DNA from: Cyathus striatus
Lineage: Eukaryota > Basidiomycota > Agaricomycetes > Agaricales > Nidulariaceae
DNA: 64,000 bases
Assembly (NCBI GenBank): GCA_025738555.1
Contig: JAOVFP010000015.1
Coordinates: 1,550,001-1,614,000, forward strand
Direction: 5' to 3'
A program made the position numbers and the translations under genes. Position 1 is the stretch's first letter. Each line of letters begins with the position of its first letter. Of this stretch, positions 27,969 to 40,561 are shown one piece after another. Below the pieces are notes generated by a model. That model worked only from the letters and a program-made list of their open reading frames with translations. It was not told the origin of the DNA and did no database searches.

Positions 27969-28505
27969 TCATCTCCTTGAAGGATAAAGTTTGGCCACCA
28001 TGTCCTGAAGAGCCACAAAAAACAATTCCGCGTGTGGATATATCCCGCTAAGCATATCCAGTTCTGCACGCTGCTCTGCGGAAAGGTTGGGAAGGACACG
28101 CTGAAATACTGTCCAAAACGGTTCGGACACGTCGAGTGGAGATAATCTGTCCTTGAAACTACTAGCTGGGAGTGCGCTCCCCCTTTGGTCATTTACACCC
28201 CAGCGATAATCCATCAAGGATTGGAGCTTGATTGGGGGTAGTTCTCGAATACCGTAAGGTTCCCCGTTGAAAACAAAGTAAAATATCTTTTCTAGCTCTG
28301 CTTGATCAAAGGAATGAGAAGGTCCATTCGTTGGAGTGTGGGACAAATGTGTCGGTTGTGTTGATTGGGTATGGTGGGGGTATTGTTGTTGGATTGGATT
28401 GACATGCAACGGAGAATGCTTTAAAGGTACCCGAGTCACTGTTATTCCTCCGAATCCCCGGCTTCGGGGAGGGGTGACTGGGATGTGTTGTGAGGTTTTG
28501 TACAT
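27969..28505 (-). CDS. hypothetical protein, 178 aa
   Basis: Single-exon frame ending at 27969. The frame is open from 28595, but I choose the ATG at 28505: a TATA box at 28609-28615 (-) would put the transcript start near 28580, after the outer ATG, and the sequence between looks like a C/T-rich leader. The N-terminal ~70 residues are basic and H/P/Q/T-rich (disordered). The C-terminal half is compact, with FDQAELEKIFYFVFNGEPYG, ELPPIKLQSLMDYRWGVND and LSPLDVSEPFWTVFQRVLPN, ending in amphipathic helices. I do not recognise the family. Codon use and the TATA position favour a real gene. Confidence 0.6.
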   Translation of the reverse strand: MYKTSQHIPVTPPRSRGFGGITVTRVPLKHSPLHVNPIQQQYPHHTQSTQPTHLSHTPTNGPSHSFDQAELEKIFYFVFNGEPYGIRELPPIKLQSLMDYRWGVNDQRGSALPASSFKDRLSPLDVSEPFWTVFQRVLPNLSAEQRAELDMLSGIYPHAELFFVALQDMVAKLYPSRR

Positions 28506-28608
28506 GTTGTGAGAAATTGTGAAATGCAGTGGTTTATGAGCGCGGTAGGAGTGAAAAGACGTTAGTGAATGCGGTGTGTTGAGGGGAAGTACCAAAGTTC
28601 AGAACTCA

Positions 28609-28615
28609 ATTTATA
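28609..28615 (-). promoter_or_regulatory. TATA box of the 28.5-kb gene
   Basis: TATAAAT on the minus strand, about 105 bases upstream of the chosen ATG at 28505, in otherwise non-repetitive sequence. Confidence 0.45.
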
Positions 28616-28619
28616 GAAT

Positions 28620-31387
28620 ATGCGTGACACTTGAATCACGAAAGAAGACTCTCTAGTTTTGGCACATAATCATTTGTGAAAGACCAAAGCAAAGAATGAT
28701 TTCCTAGAGCAAGTGTCACGAAAGTCCGAATCGCATTGTAAGGCCTTAAGCCTTAAATCTCAACACCATACATTATAATGTTCTTAAAAGGCATGATATA
28801 AATGATTCTAAGCCTGTCATATTCCATCATAAGGCACGGGCTTCATTGCAATACGTTTTTAGGCAACGGGGTTTCATGAAGCAAAAGTTAAGGTTTTCGT
28901 AAGATTACACATGGATTCCAAGGTGGCCGTAGTATTATTTAGTTCATAATATTACTTGTAGGCCGTCCGAAAAAGAGTACTGAGTGCGGCTGTGTGGCAT
29001 CCATTAGATATATTGTGGAGCTACTTACTCTTGTACTTAACTCACTGGCTATAGTACAATCGTGATGTATCGCAGAGGTAGTAAAAAATATAGTAAAATG
29101 AATATCCCTCGGCTCGCATACATTGTGACGGGGCTCGGGATTATGACAGTGTGACTAATGTAAGTATACGGAGATGTGGGCAGGTCTGGATTAGCCTGGA
29201 GAGAGCTTCAGAGCTGGTTCCGGAACTTGGAAACCCCCCTACCGAGACAGTGCAAGATCCGGGTGTGATGACTAAAACATCTGCCTGAGATGTATAAAAG
29301 AGCACTGACTTTCTCGTTTACACACAAGGTAAGTGAAGTTGTGGGGGGCGTGAAGGTAAGCAAAATGGCTTGGTAAGTGACATTGGTACTGAAGTACTGA
29401 AGACTTAAGTAACAATGAGTAGTATCTTTAGTATGTAGTTTTGTATGTATGTAGTTTCTAGTCAATACCAATCTACTTATTAGAATCATCGCAATTTAGG
29501 CTTCCGAATGGAATAAAAACAGATTCACGTTTTTTTCGAGTATCCTTACACCACATTATAAGCAATTGTAGAGAATGAATGTGCTGTAAGACTTCACAGT
29601 GGGCCCTTACATCACGTTCTAAGGCTTTCCGCGATGCCTTTAAAGACTGTTTAAGGATTCGTGTTCAACAATTTGCCTTATGTGGCAGCGGCTGCCTTAA
29701 GGCATTACAATGTACCATAATTCACTGTATGGCAAACTCAACTTTTGTGACAAGCGAGAGATCGTAGACCATAGCCATTGTCCTCAGCAATGACAAGAGT
29801 AATCGCTTTTGACACTTGTGATGAACCAATAGAGTCTGCATTGTACCCAGATGAGCTTGAACATAAAAAGACATACTTGTCCCGTTCCCTGACTACTTTA
29901 GTTGCAAGTCGTTCCCGTTTATAGTAAATCCATGGTATATTATTGCCAGGCGGCGCGTAGTTCCTGTATCTAGTGTTGAGGCGAATGTGACTACAACATT
30001 CACCTTTCAATGCCATGACCAGTCAAAACCCTTTGAAGCATACTAGAGCCCCAAATAGAGTGTATACTCCACCTCCATGTATAGCTATGAAATGGGGGTG
30101 TCGTTAGAACAATGCAAGAACAACGTAATGCAAATGTTGCCCTCTGAATTTCAATTATCGAGACGTAATCAGCCTGGTACATCGAAAAAGTACTTGATTT
30201 AAACGTCCAAAGGTATCTTGCTGCACTACAGAAGTGTTGTCTTGGACAGTCTATACAGATTTGATAGACGATTTGGACCTTTAACTAGGCTACAGTCACA
30301 TGCGAGGTCAATCGACGAAGGCAAGCCCAGTCCGCCTCAATATAATTCTACTCTTGCTGAGGGAAGGAAGTAACATCTGGTTGAGATAAACTGAGATTAG
30401 ACTGCTGCCCTTTTGAGGCGCACAAAATTCACTACGAAACTTTAATAACCGAACTTATCGTTACTTTGTTCTAAAGCTCTGACTGAGGTAAAGTGAAACT
30501 AGGGAGCAAATCATTACGATAGAGAGTGTTGTGTTCAATAGGGCTTAATCAAAGGAAAAAATCTAAAGGGATGGATGGTGTTGGGGATTAAGAGAGTTAG
30601 AAGTTGATTGGAATTGGGTTGGAAGGCTCGGGAGTCCGGAAGATGATCGGTTGTCGATGGGTGCTTTGTTGACGTCTATTTTCTAAAAGCTTCCAGCGTT
30701 TCCAGCGGACCAATCGCAACGACAGTGCACGCGCGTCACAACGCAGGTCAAACCAAGACCAATCGCTGACGCTAACACTTTAAAGCTTTATTAACCAGTC
30801 GACTAGCTGGAGATTGCTCGCCCAGTTATCAAAGCATTTTATCGACATCGTTTACTTACCTTCCCAGAGTCTCAGAGTCAACGGCCTGCATTCAACTTTC
30901 AACTTTCAACTTCGGGTTTCAAGGCGCACTGGACCATCTCAGGCTGATCCACTCTCCTGCACCTCCTCCCTTACCGACAAAGCTTGGACAAGGTAATCCA
31001 TCCCCAATCGCAGAATGGCACACGGCGCACCTCACGAACAACAATTATGGTCCGAATTCTAGTGAAGACATTCGCGAGAAGAGCATTACATGATCAGAGG
31101 ACGAGATCTTATCTTTTCATCAAGACACTACATGTAGATGTATTCAGACCTGAATTTGCGATAAATGGGTCATATCCTTCATCGCCCACTGCGCATGCTG
31201 GATCAGCTAGAGCGGGAAACGAGGAGTAGTTCCCTCCACAATGCAGCTATCATATCTCTAGTTAACGAATGCAATGATGGATGGTCACCTATTATATGTC
31301 CCCCTGGTGAACAGCGCACATATTCTTGCATTTTCCTTGCCTTCTTCCTGCGTACCATCCTCCAAGCCTTGTCTGGCGTCCCACACC
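28620..31387. other. intergenic, no supported gene
   Basis: Starts with a small inverted repeat (CGTGACACTTG near 28623 and its complement near 28710). At 30705-30765 two CCAATCGC boxes lie in a promoter-like stretch upstream of the methyltransferase relic. No coding region could be supported. Confidence 0.35.
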
Positions 31388-32275
31388 TTTGACCATGACA
31401 TTTTGGACGAGCACTTACTCACACTCTACCGGGGAAGTCAAGCCCCCCATCAAAGCGGGATGCACGACGCGTGAGGAATATATCTCTGTCGGACTGTACA
31501 GTTGGGGATCAGAACGCATGTGCTTATACCTCCCACATTTCTCTTTGAAGCTTGGAGTTAACTATCCGACAGATCGCTCTCTTGTCGAAATCTGCGAAGG
31601 AATGTATGGATGGACGAATACTTTCCGACGCGAGGCGCAGGGACAAGCTTTCTACTAGCAGCCAGATTCCTCGGATCCTCACTCAACTTCTACGTATCCT
31701 TGAGCTAGGAGGAGGAACAAGCCTCCTAACCTTCGGAGCATTTCTTTTCCAAGCCGAAGAGCTTGCTAGTGGTAGACTGTTCTGTTGTAGATTACCACCG
31801 AGATATGCTAGCGATTCTACACAAACATGTTTACCGGCTATCTCAATTCACCAGTCCTTCTCCAAGAAGTATGCGTGCCGGACTGGGATACCCCGACGTG
31901 CATCTAACCTCTGCTCGAATACTTTGACTAGGTGCTCGACGCGGACATCATATACCACTTGGAATATGTGGGGTGGGAAAGTGTCTGAAGAGCACGCCTA
32001 AGGCCCACGGGTTTGGTTGGTTGGGGCAAGATTGATTGACAACGCCTCCTAAGCCATTGTCGTAGCCAACGCCCTCGCGAACCGGCTAGCCGTGGACATG
32101 ATATACCACCCTGAGCACGCGGAGTGGATAAAAACCTGCGTGGAGAAGCTGTTATCTCCCAGTAGAGAGTTCTGGTTGATCGTTGGTGGACGGGGAGACA
32201 TGAAGGCAAGTATTGTGGGGTTGATGTGTTGTTTGGATGTAACAGTCGGAGAGGCGGGAAGACTGTTGTGTTGAC
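31388..32275 (+). pseudogene. relic of a METTL-type (Methyltransf_16) protein methyltransferase
   Basis: Family landmarks appear in order but in different frames with stops between them: DILDEHLLTLYRG (31396), then a frame change to a substrate-domain-like EEYISVGLY, then motif I as LRILELGGGTSLLTFGAFL (about 31690), VVDYHRDMLAILHKHV (about 31785), DADIIYHLEYVGW (about 31940) and IYHPEHAEWIKTCVEKLL with FWLIV (about 32100-32190). In the family these form an S-adenosylmethionine-binding fold that methylates lysine or similar targets. Frameshifts, in-frame stops and a doubled IIY segment show it is not functional. No intact copy is present in the window. Confidence 0.72.
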
Positions 32276-32985
32276 TTGTGCTGAGCTAGAGGGAGTTGGG
32301 ACGGAAATGGAACGTGGGGAGGGCGGCACATAAATTCTGGGATTTATGTATATATATATAATATGCCGTCAACTGTACTGCGTATAGATGACCCGCGTTA
32401 TTGAAATAGACATCATGAGGATACTCGACTATCCGTCTGCTGCAAATTTTAATGCTGCCCGAACGTTAATCCCAGTCAATCTTCGACAGTATGTCAGTAT
32501 TACCATTCCGCACAACTCTGTTGCTGATAATCATTTGAAGAGTCGCTTATTAGCTGTACCTAAGAATGAATACGGTACACGCTGTGAAATAAAGGATATT
32601 ATTGGGTATGGTAAGAGAAAGGGGAGAGGTATCTACGAGCACGGGCATTAAATATTAAAGTCGACTCGGAAGAAATACACCGTAGCTGAGGATGGTAGAA
32701 GGTGGGCAGTAGGTGACTCAGTGAGACACCATGAGAATAATAGCCAACGGGAGAAGCGACATGAGTACCAGGGGGGTAGTCGAATGCGGGAGATAAGTTG
32801 TCGAAGAATAGGTTCGATGGGCTTTATGCAAAGCTAAGAGAACCACTAGTGGTGAGCATATAGTGCCAGAACTGAGAAAATGAGCCGCATACCTCAAGTC
32901 GAACCGAACCAAATCTTCTAGCTACTATTCAATCTTTTACTCCTCCTCCTACTCGGTCCGAGTCTGGGTCTGGAGGCAGGAATGT
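32276..32985. other. intergenic, no gene seen
   Basis: Includes a short TATATATATA run near 32350 and one 87-codon frame at 32388-32651 without resemblance to anything I know. Confidence 0.4.
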
Positions 32986-32989
32986 ACAA

Positions 32990-34865
32990 AGTACATCATA
33001 GAAATAACTGCGCGAAGCAGTTGGGGGTTCCAAAGATTCTCGGCCAAAAGACCGCCATAAATATGGAGGTAACAAGGTGTACAAGCTCTCGCCCATACAA
33101 CTCATCCCCAGAGAGTAGGAGGTAACGAGGTGTACAGGCTTGCACCCGTACAACTCGTCCCCAGAAAGCCACTGCCATTGGCCACGGTACTGGTCAGCCG
33201 CCCGCACCAACCACCCCCAAGGTATCGTGTCTCGCCACACGCCACTACACTTGCCGCACTCAGCCCAGCAAGTAAAACTCCACGAGAAAAGGGAATGATA
33301 GAGTGGAGAAAAAAAGAAAAAACTTCGGCGAGAGGGGCCAGTACCTCTCCCGAACACCCCCGTGGTCGCTTCAGCCGCACACAGCACAGCGTCAGCCATC
33401 ACGCTCGCAATCACGTTCGTGCACAACGTGAGCGCCATCCCCTACCCTCCACCCCCCGTTCCGCTAGGCGGCACCACCCAAAGAGGTACACTAAAAGAAG
33501 AGGAGCCCCCAGTGAAATGTCAAAAACTATATACAAAAAGTAGGAGGTAACGAGTTGTACAAGCTCTCGCTCATGCAACCCATCCCCATGATAGTCGAAC
33601 TACGGCCATTGGCCGCGGTACCAGACACCCGCACCAACCTCCCCCGTGATATCCGTGCTCCGCTTCACGGCACCCCACTTGCAGCACTCAGCCCAGCAAG
33701 TATCTCCGCGAGAGGAAAAGGAAAACAGAATTTCTTTTCTTTCTTCTTTTTTCTCGGCTCAGCTGCTCAGCAAGAGTGCCTGTCTCTCTTCTGAGATCCC
33801 CCGTGGTCGCGTCAGCCGCACACAGCTCAGCATCAGCCATCCTGCTCGCCGTCACGTCCGTGCACAACGTGGGCGCCATCACCTCCCCTCCACCCCCCGT
33901 TCCGCTAGGCGGCCCTACCCAAGAGAGAAAGATAGAGAGAAAAGAGAGGGAAGAAAGGTACAGTAAAAGGGTGAGGGGGCCCCGGTGAAGACACAAAAAT
34001 AGGAGCGTACCAAGGTGCGGCGAGTCGTCTTGCGGTGCACGGGGGTATACCATGAGGAGAGAGAGGACAGGAGGGGGAGAGGAAGGGTATGGAGGGATGG
34101 TGTCTTGTGGAGCATGTATGAACTGGGAGTGTGCGCATGAATAATATCTGAAGAGGTCGTGTTAGTCACAGTCAGGACAAGGAAGAGAACCTTAGCAGTG
34201 GCGATGGTGAGTAAGAGTGGCCCGGTGATCTATATGCTTGAAAAGAGCGTCAGCCGCGCCCGATGCATGGTGATAGTATTTATTACCTGATAAGAAAGGA
34301 AGTTGCAGTAGAGGTAGTTGTGGTGGTCGGTTGCAGTAACGCGTCGCGTCAGTCGACAATGAGGAAGATGAGACGAGTACCGTTAGACATTGAGGATGTT
34401 ATCGACGATGATTGAAACTGTCAGCCACAGGCAAGTAGAAAAAAGGGCGCACGCGAAGAGGTAAAACTTGGGTTGACTGACGAAAGGAAGCTGCGAAGGT
34501 ATGACATCGGTCAGCCGCAGCAACGAGGAGACCAGTCAATGAATGACGATGATGAAGAAGCTTACCGTAGAGGAGGGCATGGTCCATGGAATATCCAAGG
34601 GAGATTATAGGTGAGCGAGGAGAGGAGGGTGAGGAAGGAGTTAGTGGTAGAGGAAGGAGGTAGAAGAGGAAGGAGGGGACGTGGCTGGGATGGTGGTGGT
34701 TGAAAAGAAAGATGCAATCCCCCCCTCGCAATCTTAAATATTCGGAATCAGAATCGGGATTTGGATATCCTGGATAAATTGGGAAGTGTGGCTGGTTATA
34801 TGCACTGATCAACGAAACATAAACACTCGTAGCCTCGACCACGTGGGCGTGTTTACAGGAATCCA
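32990..34865 (-). mobile_element. composite repeat element, arm 1
   Basis: Near-identical over about 1.8 kb to the reverse complement of 62205-64000. Read on the minus strand: a TATTTAAG promoter-like box near 34735, an ATG at about 34587, a series of short blocks bounded by GTAAGC, GTGCGC, GTACTC and GCAG/CTTCAG signals with CTGAC/CTAAC branch-like sites, and then two ~430-bp tandem units. Each unit contains a block encoding PPSGTGGGG..LCT.V.AS.MADA.LCAA in one frame, centred at 33902 and 33471. No transposase or polymerase is recognisable. It may be a non-autonomous retroelement, or a repeated multi-intron gene. Confidence 0.6.
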
Positions 34866-36272
34866 TCGTGTTCGAGTCCACGAAAGAGGTAAAGTAGTAT
34901 CCCTCCTGTTCCAGCTCTCGCACACTAGTAACATCCTATAAGGTGGTCCCATGCGCGAGCCATTGGATAGTCAAACAATCATCTCTCCTGCGCCGTTGGA
35001 CAGAAGGCTCACCGTGGTATCTAAGTGGTATCCACTGTCGCGAGAGCATCGCCAGCCGAACTATTAGTACGTGGAACAGCGAATCCGACAGTATTCATCG
35101 TTCCTGCCACTCGTTCCTCGTCTTGCTCCAGGAGAAACCTTCAGTGTAATCTGGATTTACAGCCCTCCCATTCAGGTTTGCCATATAGCATCGGCCTCAA
35201 CATAAAAGAAACCAATCCAGACGCTGGCAATATCTATTATATTTCAGTCTTGGCACATTTTAAAAGTATGTACTTCTTCCGTTGTAATAGGGTGTACGCT
35301 TAAAAGTCCTTGTTGCCTGATGAAATTGTTTGTCAGCTTCAGTACAGAAGTTGCGATATAAAGGACTTACTTACCTTTCTATCTTCCTTAGTCCTCACTT
35401 ATGCAGTGCTCCAGGAACAACAAATGTCTTTTGCGACTTCTGAGCCCCGCCCTTCGACCCCGAACTTGTGCTGTTGTCATACCCGGTATTTTTGTGATTT
35501 GTGGTTTCTTATGGCTCTTGCAGGTCCTCCGAAACTTATCGATACCAGGAAAATGAGAAGAGTCGTAGGGGGTAAAAAGCTCTTATATTGACATGTTGAT
35601 ACCATTCAACTCGTATGTACATCGTTCACCTCTGGGATGAAGGTAGTAAAGTTCATTTTACCCTGGCAGTTTCGCTTCGTCAGCTCCGCACCCTTTCCTA
35701 AATCGGATATAAGGGACGTACTTGTACCCCTCGTCGACCCCGCAACCCTCAACCTCCAAGCTCCATGAACAGGAGGCAAGTAGGGTTCGAATTCCCCAAC
35801 CTATGACGACGAATTCAAACCCAGAATCTGTGCTATTACAAGGCCTGTTCATTATCTCTACTTCACTTGTTTATTGAAAGTCTTACCGGCAGTATCCCTC
35901 GACCCATCCACTGGAAATTAGCATTGACCTTTACTTGCCTTTAGAAATTCAACCTCAATCTGATATTCCACGACAACAGAGATCTTGAGCTGCGAGCATC
36001 CAGTCCATGTACGATATCATAGTGCATAGTGTACGTGAATGCGAATTGATCACAAGCATGAAGATGAAAGCGATTTCAAGCGAATGTTAAGGCAGTTAAA
36101 AGGATAAGTTGAGAATTGGTTGAGAATCAGGAACTTTAACTTGGGGGTCAAGACGCAGTTTACCCTCGGCGTTATCACCACGTGATTTAATGCTGCCAAG
36201 GCTACTTATGGTTCGTCCCAAGAAGTTCGTCCAAGGACTCCAAGCTGAGTCAAGTCTTCAAGTGGCCAACAG
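34866..36272. other. intergenic, no supported gene
   Basis: Short frames only. GGGTTCGAATTCCCC at about 35787 resembles a tRNA B-box but has no matching arms. Confidence 0.4.
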
Positions 36273-36274
36273 TA

Positions 36275-36924
36275 GGGGAAGTCAAACCTAGGTGTTTCGT
36301 GACGCCAAGAAAATAATTGTATTGTGTGAATTTAGCGTGAACATTATTTTGTATCGTCCTAGGTTTGACAACCCCCGATACAAATAGTATGAAGGCAGGC
36401 GATACTTGGACCTTAGTCTTAGCCGAGTTAGGTCGGAGACTGAACGTTGAACTCTGTTAACATGAGCCCGAATGGACAATGTTCCGTGATTGTAGATAAT
36501 CATTAGATAGAGAAGTGTTTTCCACTGCTTCCACAACTATTCCTTTAACCATGCCTCGCATATCTGAACGACAGCAACATAAAAGGGCACTATTGGAAGC
36601 TTTCATGGTATATACTGTAGCTGAAGTTGTGGTTGTTGAGTTCTGAATGATGTGTTAACGAGAGAAAGAGGGAGCTCAGCCAGATATTAGAGATTGTATC
36701 GTACACAGAGCAATTACAAGGTAAAAGTAGTATTAATGTCGGTGTCGGTGAGTGGCGCAGAACTCACAGCGACGGGAAAATTCAAATTCTGAATCGCCGA
36801 CTGAGTGTTTACTTGGATCTCGCAACGATGCAGGAATTAAACCCTTCAGCTGTACCCGTGGGAAGTTATTTCGTTTCACTGTCTGATTGTATCGTATTTT
36901 TGTATCGCCAGGTTTGACTTCCCC
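36275..36924. mobile_element. Tc1/mariner-like MITE, 650 bp, TA target duplication
   Basis: Terminal inverted repeats GGGGAAGTCAAACCT (left, 36275) and AGGTTTGACTTCCCC (right, ends 36924), each flanked by TA (36273-36274 and 36925-36926). A third, slightly altered copy of the end (CCTAGGTTTGACAACCCCC) lies at about 36359-36377 inside the element, so the first ~105 bp themselves form an inverted repeat. No transposase frame is present. Confidence 0.75.
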
Positions 36925-37201
36925 TAGTTCTAATCTCAACACAATTTACCGATACGTTTCTCTTTATATTGATTACTATTACACTTATGTCTGCAATCTC
37001 CTAATTTTCAAGTTATTTTAATGACGCTGGCGGCTTGGCCTACGAGTCGACTCTTGAGCAAGTTGCTGTTGAGGTCTGTGCCAATTGGATTGAATACTTA
37101 AAACTGAATTCTGCGGCTCTTTTTTATTTGATCGATAAAAGAGTGGCACGGGCTAAACACTCTTGATCAGCTCTTGACCTACTTTCTGCTTATCTCACCT
37201 G

Positions 37202-38311
37202 ATGGTTCCTGGTTCTACTCTTCGTCACAAAGAAAGCTCGAAAAATGGCTCAGAAATATATGCTACGGTGGCTCAAAGTCGCATTCCCCTCGAGCAGCAA
37301 GCGGAGATTATCCACTTCTTGTGGAATTCAGCTCTAACTCCAGATGAAAGAAGGGAATTCAAGTCTTCAGTCATGTTGGTTAACAAAGGCTGGAAGAACA
37401 CTTTTCTTTTGTGTGCCTTAACAGACTTATACATTGATTCGAAGAGACAGCAACAATGGTACCTCAACATCATGCAAAATAGAACGCCTATCACCAAAGA
37501 CTGCGACTTCGTTGCATCGTCGAGGCCTCGCTCAATAACCCTGAATTATAGGGGTGCTTATGATGAATGCGAGCACAGTGGTCAAGACATAACCAATGTG
37601 TTTAATTGGATAGAGTGGGAAGCTTTTCCTTCGCTAAACCACCCAGACATGCGCCAAATTTTCATCGACGCCATAGACGTTAAATGCCTGGGTCCCTGTG
37701 GTGGATGGAACTGGCTACAAGGAATTCCAAAGCAAATGGATTGCCTCCACTTGACGTTTGTCGGAGGACAGAATGGATACATAACAAAGAGGCTACCCTG
37801 GACTGATTCCTGGGACTTTGATAGTGTACTTTCTATAAAACACCTTCATATCCGTGGCATGGACGATGGAGACCTTGCATGGAAACTATTCAAGCCCCTT
37901 TTCCCAAACCTCACAGCGGTTGCCTGTGATGACCTCGGCGAACGTCCTTCGCACTCCTCTGAATCATACACTTTTGGGATGACGACCATGCAATATTGCA
38001 TGTACGTGCTCGGAATTGACTTTTACGTGGGCTCACAACTGCATGCTCTAGCGGATGGTGTCTGCATTATTGTGCACCACCCAGAGATCAATGGTAATGT
38101 CGTCTTGGGGTGCTTACTAGTCTTATGGCTTTATTACGAGACGGTTGATAAAGATTTCTACGGATGGCCACTGGACGCTGAAGATTGCATCATCCAAGTT
38201 TTGTTTGAACAGCCCGGATTATTATTTGTTGCGAACCTTATACATAGGTATCTCACCAGAGGAGTCGGCTGGTTGCAATTGCCGCAAGATAACGAACAGG
38301 TTGGACAGTAG
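37202..38311 (+). CDS. F-box-like orphan protein, 369 aa
   Basis: Single open frame with no intron needed. Residues ~27-80 read IPLEQQAEIIHFLWNSALT, RREFKSSVMLVNKGWKN and LTDLYID, the helix pattern of basidiomycete F-box-like domains (IPxE.xxEII....L..V.KxW...). The rest has the alternating hydrophobic pattern of the degenerate leucine-rich C-termini of that group (IKHLHIRGMDDGDLAWKLF). It could act as a ubiquitin-ligase adaptor, by inference. The family is highly expanded and its members are mostly unstudied. The frame is intact although its neighbours are repeat-rich. TATA-like TTTTTATTTG lies about 75 bases upstream. Confidence 0.72.
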   Translation: MVPGSTLRHKESSKNGSEIYATVAQSRIPLEQQAEIIHFLWNSALTPDERREFKSSVMLVNKGWKNTFLLCALTDLYIDSKRQQQWYLNIMQNRTPITKDCDFVASSRPRSITLNYRGAYDECEHSGQDITNVFNWIEWEAFPSLNHPDMRQIFIDAIDVKCLGPCGGWNWLQGIPKQMDCLHLTFVGGQNGYITKRLPWTDSWDFDSVLSIKHLHIRGMDDGDLAWKLFKPLFPNLTAVACDDLGERPSHSSESYTFGMTTMQYCMYVLGIDFYVGSQLHALADGVCIIVHHPEINGNVVLGCLLVLWLYYETVDKDFYGWPLDAEDCIIQVLFEQPGLLFVANLIHRYLTRGVGWLQLPQDNEQVGQ

Positions 38312-40561
38312 GAGATGGCCTCGTAGGACTGCAGACCGCTGTGGTCAATTTCAGAAACTAGTAGCCACTATTAATTTAAATACAAGTACGTTTCTGTACT
38401 GAATCAGAAAGCGCAAGGAGATCCTTTTGATACGTGTTGGAGACTTACGTACAATACCAGTACATATTATTGATCATGCTGAACGTGGATAACCAGAGAA
38501 AGTCATTGCGTGTCTTGAAAAATGAATCGTGAAAAGGTTGTGTTCAAAATCGCATAGTATGATCTCGTTCAAGAATACAAAAAGAGATACTGGCTTGCAC
38601 GAGTTGCATTATAGTTTGTCATGTTCTGAAGTTTCGACTTTGAAGTCTAGTATGGATGCAGTTTCTTGGCTACTCCTTCGCAATATACTAGGCGCTTGAG
38701 GTTATATGACTCAGGGAGGATTTACTACAAATTATGTTATTTCAGGTGCAACTGGAAGGTTAGATCGCGATTTCCTCTGATATTCAGGTGAAAATGAAGA
38801 GCAAAGCAATCAGATCCTAGGTTTGAACATGACTACGCCACCACCCTACAAATGTGGGTCCATCCGCACCACTAGCTGTTAATCAGGCTGCAATTTCATA
38901 CGCGTGACCGTATACAATGTTCCAGACTTGATAGATTTACCAGAACCAACGTAAATCATATTTTTTTCATCAGCTGCTCATCACAGACCATCACAATTCG
39001 GAAAGTCTCCTTCGCAAACATAACTTATCGAGTTGCTGGTATTCCTTGCATTACAGGGCATGGTTACGGGTATCGAATATAACAGATGGGGCTCGCTCAT
39101 ATGAACCTCGTTGGAAGAGAGCTATGAATGATCTTGGCTCTGCGATGAGGACGGTTTCAACAAATTATAAATAGCAGTTACGACCTGTCCTAGATGAACT
39201 GAATCTAACTTACGATCGACGCCTCCTCTGTGGAGACCACAAAATGAAGATCTGGAGTGAACCAGAGAAGTCAAAAACATACCGGTTTTGAAACAGTTTG
39301 CTTGTTCACGGGGCTCTAGAGTGTTGTCATTAACACACCGTGATAATCATCGCTTTAGTAAATCACAGAATATTAACAGTGATAGTATCCAGTGAAGTAA
39401 CGCACATAGAAGCACCGTATCACCTGGTTTTAGGCTTGTCGTTGTTTCTACTTGGGAAACACCAGGGCTATCGGCGAATACATCCAATGAAACAGTCTGT
39501 TAATATTTCGAGAGGAAACTGCATCCGACAAAAATATCCGCTTGGTATTATTTTTTGACTGCCAGTAACGCAGGATGAAAGAGCTGGCATTATATAGCCT
39601 CTAGACCTGGTCTTTGTAAGGATCCGACTACCCGGGAGTTATACCACAGGATGGACGAAATGGGTAAACCACCACTGCCCTTCACAGCCGGACAGTGTGG
39701 TAATTACCCTGAAGCTTACTTGACGACCTGAGCAAGTAGTAAGCAACGCGGCTTTCGAGCCGACGGTTACATTCCAGGGTGCGAACTCAACGAGGATGTT
39801 TATAGCAGCGTAGAACCCATTGATCCAGGTTCTAACCATACTTCGACTTGCCCGATAAACTAAAAATGTACCTCGTTCAGGTACTTCTGTGGGGAGAAGA
39901 TCTTTCCTCAATATTTGGCTTTCAGAATTTTGAATACGTTCTGAGTTGGAAAGTAGTGTCTTCTAAGGAAAAGATGATTCTACCCCCTTAGGTCGACTGT
40001 ATAAGCATTGGGAGAAATGCCGATTTTGAGGATATTTCAGATTATTGCTAGAGCGAATACTTATAGTTGTTCTGCGTGCGACATAATAAAGGAAAGTAAG
40101 TGGACAAAGGCTGTAGTGGGGTAGTAATGCATCTAACCGTGTATCAATATCATTAGTAGAATCAGTTAATCGTTGAGAAATCTTCTGAAATAACTCCGAT
40201 ATATACATACAGTAGACGTACCACGTTCACAGTTCTGCTGATAATCATTTCGAAGTCAGACGAATATAGGGAAATTTGATTAGCTTAGGTCGTCAAGCAC
40301 GAGGAATACCTAACGAACCAGTTCCATGTGCACGTTCTTGCGCGTTTTCCATTGGATATTGCGTTGCTCGTTAAATCAAGAAGGCCACGGACAGCTATTT
40401 CGTCTCCGAGTCGTATCCAAGACATGTCGAATTAAGTATAGGAGATATCCTTGAATTTTCTTTATAAGCCCGTGGATGGAATAGAGGTGCAGGAAAATCC
40501 CTTACCATCGTCTCCCTCTCAGCACCTAGTAAAGGTTGATATTTGCTTTACTCTTATCAAG
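38312..40561. other. intergenic, no supported gene
   Basis: A 90-codon minus-strand frame at 39639-39911 has reasonable composition but no recognisable motif. Nothing else was seen. Confidence 0.4.

Noticed and set aside
28506..28595. Upstream ATG of the 28-kb hypothetical gene
   Set aside because: The TATA box at 28609-28615 would place it before the transcript start, and the region looks like a leader.
34840..34890. T-arm-like TCGTGTTCGAGTCCACGA
   Set aside because: The loop is one base too long and no other tRNA arms are present; it lies at the edge of the composite repeat.
35775..35810. tRNA-like B-box GGGTTCGAATTCCCC
   Set aside because: The T-arm stem does not pair well and I find no A-box, anticodon arm or acceptor stem in the expected places.
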